This document shows positions 59,352-64,000 of a DNA stretch of 64,000 nt, in pieces. Position 1 is the first letter of the stretch; each line of letters opens with the position of its first letter. The notes under the pieces are model-generated. The model did no database searches. It had not been told where the DNA came from and worked only from the letters and a program-made list of their open reading frames with translations. Made by a program: the position numbers and the translations under genes. Source of the stretch: Endozoicomonas sp. NE40 (GTDB lineage: Bacteria; Pseudomonadota; Gammaproteobacteria; Pseudomonadales; Endozoicomonadaceae); the NCBI RefSeq assembly GCF_040549045.1, contig NZ_JBEWTB010000002.1, positions 4,514,501 through 4,578,500 on the forward strand, written 5' to 3'.

Positions 59352-60796
59352 TGTCCTTGTCTTCTGAATCGCCCTCTGAATCGTCTTCGGAACAGACACT
59401 TTCGCCATTGGTTGAAAGCGTCTGTTCTGCACTTCAACAGTTCACCGAATTTCCTTCATCGCTCCCTTTCGTTGTGGCACTGAGTGGTGGTGTGGATTCA
59501 ACCGTCCTGCTCCATGCTCTGGTGCAGTTGCGCCATGCCGGTCTGATCTCTTCTTTATCAGCCATTCATGTTCACCATGGGCTGAGTGTTAATGCGGACA
59601 GCTGGGCAGAGTACTGCCAGAACCTTTGCCGGCAATGGCAGGTTCCGCTGGATGTCCGGCGAGTCGATGTAAATGAGGCGTTGGGTGATGGCATCGAACA
59701 GGCTGCCCGCTCCATGCGCTATCAGGTGTTTGAGCAACTGCTGCCCGAACAGGGCTGTCTGTTGCAGGGGCATCATCAGGATGATCAGGCGGAGACGCTG
59801 CTGTTCAGGCTGTTTCGTGGTTCCGGACTGGATGGGCTGACAGGGATTCCTGCGCGGCGACCTCTGGGGAAGAGAGGGCATGTGGTCAGGCCGCTGTTAT
59901 CCGTGTCCAGGGCGTCTATTGAAGCTTATGCGAAGGATCATCAACTCCAGCCTGTCGAAGATGAATCAAACACTGATCAGCGATTTGCCCGCAACTATCT
60001 GCGGCAGAACCTGATTCCGCAAATTGAGCAACGCTGGCCGGGCGTGTCAGAGCGTCTGGCTTTACTGTCCGGTGAAGTGCTGGAGAATCAGCAATGGCAG
60101 CAACAGGCTGTGGAAGAAGCGGCTGATTCGGTGCTGACAGTGGCTCCGGATTACTGGAATGCCGGACAGGTCGTTAACATTGAATCATTGCTAAAGCTTT
60201 CGGAGTCAATGGCATTCCGGGTGGTACGTTACTGGCTGAAACAGAAAGGCCTGTTGATGCCGGACCGGTCGGTGCTGAACACTCTGTTCGCTGAGGTTAT
60301 TCACAGCCGGGAAGATGCAGAACCTGTTTTGCAGCTGGGTGACTATGAGGTTCGCCGCTTTGATGGCCTGTTGGTGCTGGTGCCGGTACTGGAGCCTTTT
60401 TCGGATAAAGTCATTGGCTGGAACTGTGAATCCCGGTCAGAACTGCATGTACCTGCCTCTGGCTGGCTGACTCTGGACAAAGACAGTGCCAGACAGTTAA
60501 AAAAGGTGTCGGTCTGTTTTCGTCACAATCTGCCCGGCTCTGAAAAAGTTCGGGTCGCAGGACGGCAGGGCAGTAAGTCTGTTAAGCGCTGGCTACAGGA
60601 GTATAGGGTTCCGCCCTGGCTGCGTGACCGGGTGCCGTTTCTTTTTTACAACGGACAGATGTTGTGTGCTGCAGGACTCTGGGTGTGCGACCTGTTGGAA
60701 GAAAAATCGGGGAAAAAAAGGCCGGATGAGGCGGGAGGGTCGTTAGACAGTATTGGCATAAAGGTAAGGGCTGACTGGCGATTTGATCCGTATTAG
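59351..60796 (+). CDS. tilS: tRNA(Ile)-lysidine synthase
   Basis: A 481-residue enzyme that attaches lysine to C34 of the tRNA-Ile CAU anticodon, changing its meaning from Met to Ile. The start ATG at 59351 overlaps the accA stop. The PP-loop SGGVDSTVLLH (about 50-60) and HHGLSVNADSWAEYCQ are clear, as are HHQDDQAETLLFRLFRGSGLDGLTGIP and DESNTDQRFARNYLR. The TilS substrate-binding and C-terminal domains follow (KVSVCFRHNLPGSEKVRVAGRQGSKSVKRWLQEYRVPPWLRDRVPFLF). Length as in the family. Same gene order as other gammaproteobacteria (accA near tilS). Confidence 0.95.
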   Translation: MSLSSESPSESSSEQTLSPLVESVCSALQQFTEFPSSLPFVVALSGGVDSTVLLHALVQLRHAGLISSLSAIHVHHGLSVNADSWAEYCQNLCRQWQVPLDVRRVDVNEALGDGIEQAARSMRYQVFEQLLPEQGCLLQGHHQDDQAETLLFRLFRGSGLDGLTGIPARRPLGKRGHVVRPLLSVSRASIEAYAKDHQLQPVEDESNTDQRFARNYLRQNLIPQIEQRWPGVSERLALLSGEVLENQQWQQQAVEEAADSVLTVAPDYWNAGQVVNIESLLKLSESMAFRVVRYWLKQKGLLMPDRSVLNTLFAEVIHSREDAEPVLQLGDYEVRRFDGLLVLVPVLEPFSDKVIGWNCESRSELHVPASGWLTLDKDSARQLKKVSVCFRHNLPGSEKVRVAGRQGSKSVKRWLQEYRVPPWLRDRVPFLFYNGQMLCAAGLWVCDLLEEKSGKKRPDEAGGSLDSIGIKVRADWRFDPY

Positions 60797-60926
60797 AGTC
60801 AGTAATGACCGCATTTTGAGCGAAAAACAGACGTTCCTGTTTTACGTATTGCGACACTTTTGGTATCCTGATCTCCCATCTTGAGTATTCTTTTTTTCCC
60901 GCTTTTTTAAGAGTCTGCATAAACTA

Positions 60927-62552
60927 ATGACGCGTTATATTTTCGTCACAGGTGGTGTTGTTTCCTCATTGGGTAAAGGCATTGCCTCCGCATCCCTGGC
61001 CGCCATCCTTGAGGCACGAGGCCTGAAGGTGACGATGCTCAAGCTGGATCCTTACATCAACGTCGATCCCGGCACGATGAGCCCGTTCCAGCACGGTGAA
61101 GTATTCGTTACTGAAGATGGCGCTGAAACTGACCTGGATCTGGGTCACTACGAGCGCTTTGTTCGTACCACCATGAAACAGGGTAACAACTTTACCACGG
61201 GTCGTATCTATCAGGACGTTCTGCGTAAGGAGCGTCGTGGTGACTATCTGGGTGGAACCGTTCAGGTGATCCCGCACATTACCGATGAGATCAAGCGCCG
61301 TGTCGTACAGGGTGCCGGTGATGCTGATATCGCCATGGTAGAGGTCGGTGGTACCGTGGGTGATATCGAGTCCCAGCCGTTCCTGGAAGCGATTCGCCAG
61401 CTGAAGGTTGAACTGGGTTCCCAGCGCGCGATGCTGATGCACCTGACCCTGGTGCCTTACATAAAGACCGCTGGTGAAACCAAGACCAAGCCGACGCAGC
61501 ACTCGGTAAAAGAGCTGCGTTCTATCGGCCTGCAGCCGGATATTCTGGTCTGCCGCAGCGAACAGTTTATTGAAGCATCTGCCCGTCGCAAGATCTCCCT
61601 GTTTACCAACGTGGAAGAGCGTGCGGTTATCTCTCTGGAAGATGCTGAGACCATCTACCGCATTCCGGAAATGCTGCATGAACAGAGTCTGGATCAGATC
61701 GTGGTTGACCAGTTCCGTCTGGACTGCCCGGCTGCTGACCTGTCCGAGTGGCAGGATGTAGTGGATCGTGACCTCAACCATGAGCATGAAGTCACCATTG
61801 CCATGGTCGGCAAATACATGGAACTGCTGGACGCTTACAAGTCCCTGATTGAAGCGGTTCGCCATGCCGGTCTGAAAACCCGCACCAAGGTGAATATCCG
61901 CTACATCGATTCCGAAGTGCTGGAGCAGGAAGGTCTGAGCCGTCTGGAAGGCGTCAGTGCTATTCTGGTACCGGGTGGCTTTGGTCATCGTGGTGTTGAA
62001 GGTAAGATCGAAGCGGTTCGTCATGCCCGTGAAAACAATATTCCGTTTCTGGGTATCTGTCTGGGTATGCAGGTGGCAGTGATTGAATACGCCCGCAACG
62101 TGGCAGGTCTGAAGGGTGCGAACAGTACCGAGTTTGACAGCAAGGCTGAACATCCTGTGGTGGGTCTGATCACCGAGTGGCTGGACGCTGAAGGTCAGGT
62201 TGAGACCCGTAACGAGCAGTCTGACCTGGGCGGCACCATGCGTCTGGGTGCACAGGAATGTAACCTGACCGCAGGTACTCACGCCCATACTGCTTATGGT
62301 GCGGATCAGATCACCGAGCGTCATCGCCACCGTTATGAAGTGAACAACCATTACGTAGAGCAGCTGGAAAAGGCTGGTCTGGTGATTGCTGGTCGTTCTA
62401 TTGATAATACGCTGGTTGAAATGGTTGAAGCGCCAAATCATCCGTGGTTTGTTGCCTGTCAGTTCCATCCGGAATTCACTTCCACGCCGCGCTACGGTCA
62501 TGGCCTGTTTACTGCCTTCATCGACGCTGCGCTGAAGCATCAGGATCAGTGA
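60927..62552 (+). CDS. pyrG: CTP synthase
   Basis: A 541-residue enzyme that makes CTP from UTP, ATP and glutamine. The N-terminal synthetase domain starts MTRYIFVTGGVVSSLGKGIASASLAAILEARG and includes DPYINVDPGTMSPFQHGEVFVTEDGAETDLDLGHYERF. The C-terminal glutaminase domain has the catalytic Cys in FLGICLGMQ (about residue 378) and the His/Glu in QFHPEFTSTP. Full length (E. coli 545). It lies between tilS and kdsA, with a strong terminator behind it. Confidence 0.98.
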   Translation: MTRYIFVTGGVVSSLGKGIASASLAAILEARGLKVTMLKLDPYINVDPGTMSPFQHGEVFVTEDGAETDLDLGHYERFVRTTMKQGNNFTTGRIYQDVLRKERRGDYLGGTVQVIPHITDEIKRRVVQGAGDADIAMVEVGGTVGDIESQPFLEAIRQLKVELGSQRAMLMHLTLVPYIKTAGETKTKPTQHSVKELRSIGLQPDILVCRSEQFIEASARRKISLFTNVEERAVISLEDAETIYRIPEMLHEQSLDQIVVDQFRLDCPAADLSEWQDVVDRDLNHEHEVTIAMVGKYMELLDAYKSLIEAVRHAGLKTRTKVNIRYIDSEVLEQEGLSRLEGVSAILVPGGFGHRGVEGKIEAVRHARENNIPFLGICLGMQVAVIEYARNVAGLKGANSTEFDSKAEHPVVGLITEWLDAEGQVETRNEQSDLGGTMRLGAQECNLTAGTHAHTAYGADQITERHRHRYEVNNHYVEQLEKAGLVIAGRSIDNTLVEMVEAPNHPWFVACQFHPEFTSTPRYGHGLFTAFIDAALKHQDQ

Positions 62553-62586
62553 TCTGACCCTTGTGGTGTAAATCGCTGGTGCTATA

Positions 62587-62628
62587 GAATGCCGCCGACT
62601 CTGATTTCAGACGGCGGCATTCTTTTTT
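62587..62628 (+). terminator. pyrG terminator
   Basis: Perfect 11-bp stem GAATGCCGCCG / CGGCGGCATTC with a 14-base loop and six Ts. A strong factor-independent terminator between pyrG and kdsA. Confidence 0.88.
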
Positions 62629-62657
62629 GTAGAAAGGTTTGTAGTAAAGGATTGTAT

Positions 62658-63509
62658 ATGCAACAGAAGACTATAAATGTTGGTGACCTGCAGGTGGCTA
62701 ACGACAAGCCCTTTGTTCTGTTTGGTGGTATGAATGTGCTGGAGTCCCGTGACCTGGCCATGACCATAGCCGAGCATTACGTGAAGGTGACGGAAAAGCT
62801 GGGTATTCCCTATATCTTCAAGGCGTCTTTTGACAAGGCAAACCGCTCTTCTGTCCACTCCTATCGTGGGCCGGGTATGGAAGAAGGTCTGAAAATCTTT
62901 CAGGAGCTGAAAGAGACCTTTGGTATGCCCATTATTACCGACGTGCATACAGAAGAGCAGTGCCAGCCGGTGGCAGATGTGGTCGATGTGATTCAGCTGC
63001 CTGCTTTCCTGGCGCGCCAGACTGATCTGGTGGTGGCGATGGCGGAAACCGGAGCGGTGATCAACGTCAAGAAGCCCCAGTTTATGAGTCCGGGACAGAT
63101 GGGCAATATTGCCGAGAAGTTCGCTGAAGCGGGTAATGAAAACGTGATTCTGTGTGAACGTGGCACCTGCTATGGCTACGACAACCTGGTAGTCGATATG
63201 CTGGGCTTCCGAACCATGAAAGAAGTCAGCAAAGGTTTGCCGGTGATTTTTGATGCCACTCATGCGCTGCAGTGCCGTGACCCTATGGGGGCTGCGTCTG
63301 GCGGTCGTCGTCATCAGGTGACCGAGCTGTCTCTGGCGGGTATGGCAACACGTCTGGCGGGTCTGTTTATTGAAGCGCATCCTGATCCGGATAATGCCCG
63401 TTGTGACGGACCTTCCGCACTGCGTCTGTCTCAGCTGGAAGGTTTTCTGACCCAGATCAAGGCGATTGATGATACGGTGAAGGCTTTCCCCGAGCTGGAT
63501 ACCCACTAA
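62658..63509 (+). CDS. kdsA: 3-deoxy-8-phosphooctulonate synthase
   Basis: A 283-residue TIM-barrel enzyme that condenses arabinose 5-phosphate and phosphoenolpyruvate into KDO-8-phosphate, the precursor of the lipopolysaccharide inner core. The ATG at 62658 follows AAAGGA; an in-frame start 23 codons upstream lies in the terminator and is not real. Seen: FVLFGGMNVLESRDLAM, FKASFDKANRSS, SYRGPGMEEGLKIFQELK, TDVHTEEQ, QLPAFLARQTDLV, ERGTCYGYDNLVVDM, DATHALQ and EAHPDPDNARCDGPSAL. Full length (E. coli 284). Confidence 0.97.
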   Translation: MQQKTINVGDLQVANDKPFVLFGGMNVLESRDLAMTIAEHYVKVTEKLGIPYIFKASFDKANRSSVHSYRGPGMEEGLKIFQELKETFGMPIITDVHTEEQCQPVADVVDVIQLPAFLARQTDLVVAMAETGAVINVKKPQFMSPGQMGNIAEKFAEAGNENVILCERGTCYGYDNLVVDMLGFRTMKEVSKGLPVIFDATHALQCRDPMGAASGGRRHQVTELSLAGMATRLAGLFIEAHPDPDNARCDGPSALRLSQLEGFLTQIKAIDDTVKAFPELDTH

Positions 63510-63527
63510 TAGTCGTTTAAGTCGTAG

Positions 63528-63554
63528 GTTGGGACGAGCGCAGCGACTCCCAAC
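63528..63554. repeat. Small GC-rich palindrome after kdsA
   Basis: The arms GTTGGGA and TCCCAAC flank a 13-base centre (CGAGCGCAGCGAC). The sequence resembles short dispersed intergenic repeats with a GAGCGCAGCGA core seen in many proteobacteria. It may also act as the kdsA transcript end, but no T-run follows. Confidence 0.5.
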
Positions 63555-63683
63555 ACGGTGACTGGCTCTGCAGTCCCCCAAGCCCCTGTTTTCTGTTTTT
63601 CTCAGAAATTTCTTCTATCTTTGTGATATTTACTGTGTTTTAGCGTGTATCTTCAGGTGTCTGAGTGTCCGTTTTTGCAATAG

Positions 63684-63711
63684 TTGATAACCGCCTGAGA
63701 GTTGGTATAGT
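63684..63711 (+). promoter_or_regulatory. Candidate sigma-70 promoter for eno
   Basis: TTGATA and TATAGT are separated by 16 bases, about 205 bases upstream of the eno start. Both boxes match five of six or better to common promoter forms. Confidence 0.45.
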
Positions 63712-63916
63712 TGCGTCGTCAAATGGGTGATGCAGCCTGATTACGGGCTTGCGGCCACGCAACTGCGCTTTTGACTTGCGTCAATGGTTTGCACGATGTG
63801 GCGAAATATCCATCGCTGGTTCGGTACTTCCGGTCAGGAAATCCGATAGTATTCCCGGCTTTATTAAGTTCCCCCTTACGTTTCTCTTTAATGAGAAGAT
63901 GCTGAGAGAAAATACC

Positions 63917-64000
63917 ATGTCTAAGATTGTTGAAATCAAAGGTCGCGAGATCATGGACTCCCGCGGTAACCCAACTGTTGAAGTTGACGTTATCCTGGAA
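63917..64000 (+). CDS. eno: Enolase, N-terminal part (3' end outside window)
   Basis: The first 28 codons of enolase, the glycolytic enzyme that converts 2-phosphoglycerate to phosphoenolpyruvate. The start MSKIVEIKGREIMDSRGNP and TVEVDVILE are the conserved N-terminus. A GAGAGAA stretch precedes the ATG. It runs off the right edge of the window. pyrG-(kdsA)-eno is a familiar gammaproteobacterial order. Confidence 0.95.
   Translation, partial: MSKIVEIKGREIMDSRGNPTVEVDVILE

Larger units (their letters stand above)
63510..63916. other. kdsA-eno spacer (407 bases, no gene)
   Basis: Contains a small palindrome (63528-63554), a candidate promoter for eno (63684-63711) and about 200 bases of leader. 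No gene was found; ygbF/ftsB-type genes that often flank eno lie outside this stretch. Confidence 0.45.

Noticed and set aside
58317..59432. A 371-codon minus-strand frame across accA
   Set aside because: Antisense to a complete accA, with Arg/His/Gln-rich composition typical of shadows.
60966..62540. A 524-codon minus-strand frame across pyrG
   Set aside because: It lies wholly antisense to a full-length CTP synthase, its protein is low-complexity in Thr/His/Asn, and it has no family resemblance. It is a shadow of biased codon use.
1..64000. CRISPR arrays, tRNA or rRNA genes
   Set aside because: No regularly spaced direct repeats, no cloverleaf with a CCA or TTCGA arm, and no rRNA-like stretch were recognised. 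A dedicated scan (tRNAscan-SE, Infernal) would settle this.

Overview
The window looks like a chromosomal segment of a gammaproteobacterium of the Oceanospirillales, most like Endozoicomonas (host-associated marine bacteria). Three things suggest this. The housekeeping order rpsB-tsf-pyrH-frr-uppS-cdsA-dxr-rseP-bamA-skp-lpxD-fabZ-lpxA-lpxB-rnhB-dnaE-accA-tilS-pyrG-kdsA-eno is typical of gammaproteobacteria. The exported proteins without recognisable families and the eukaryote-like domains (Schlafen-like core, Ser/Thr kinase) fit a symbiont. IS66 copies and several broken genes point to an eroding, mobile-element-rich genome. The genus is an inference from reading alone.

Left end (1-8 kb): accessory and rearranged. 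A gene tail is followed by an orphan AbiEi antitoxin whose AbiEii toxin survives only as a short N-terminal stub. Then comes a region bounded by two outward-facing IS66 ends: a partial IS66 (1652-2376), an EamA-type transporter, an exported AAA+ ATPase, an MTA/SAH nucleosidase beheaded by IS66, and a complete IS66 (5493-7799).

8-31 kb: core genes mixed with accessory genes. These are cydABX (bd oxidase, with a perfect FNR-type box upstream), a 7TM diguanylate cyclase, a three-gene unit (tandem DTG protease, 7TM inactive transglutaminase, ATP-grasp ligase), brnQ, a YbaK-type deacylase, a DsbA-like protein, nfo, exported unknowns, a DUF5718-like protein, a frameshifted papain-like toxin candidate, glnD and map.

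31-34 kb: between map and rpsB, which are direct neighbours in Escherichia coli, sit an aldehyde dehydrogenase pseudogene and a 499-residue unknown protein.

34-64 kb: a long + strand block for translation (rpsB, tsf, frr), UMP kinase, undecaprenyl and phospholipid precursors, isoprenoids (dxr), envelope proteolysis and outer membrane assembly (rseP, bamA, skp), lipid A synthesis, DNA polymerase III, fatty acid synthesis, tRNA-Ile lysidine synthesis, CTP synthesis and KDO-8-phosphate synthesis, ending in the start of eno. Accessory genes interrupt it at rnhB/dnaE (a 1064-residue exported protein with a vertebrate-like Schlafen core) and at dnaE/accA (an active-looking protein kinase). As written, lpxB carries a frameshift in a T-run that removes its normal C-terminus.

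The best candidates for new biology are the exported Schlafen-like protein, the lipoprotein carrying two retropepsin-like repeats in its peptide-ligase operon, the exported AAA+ ATPase and the kinase. No tRNA, rRNA or CRISPR array was seen.
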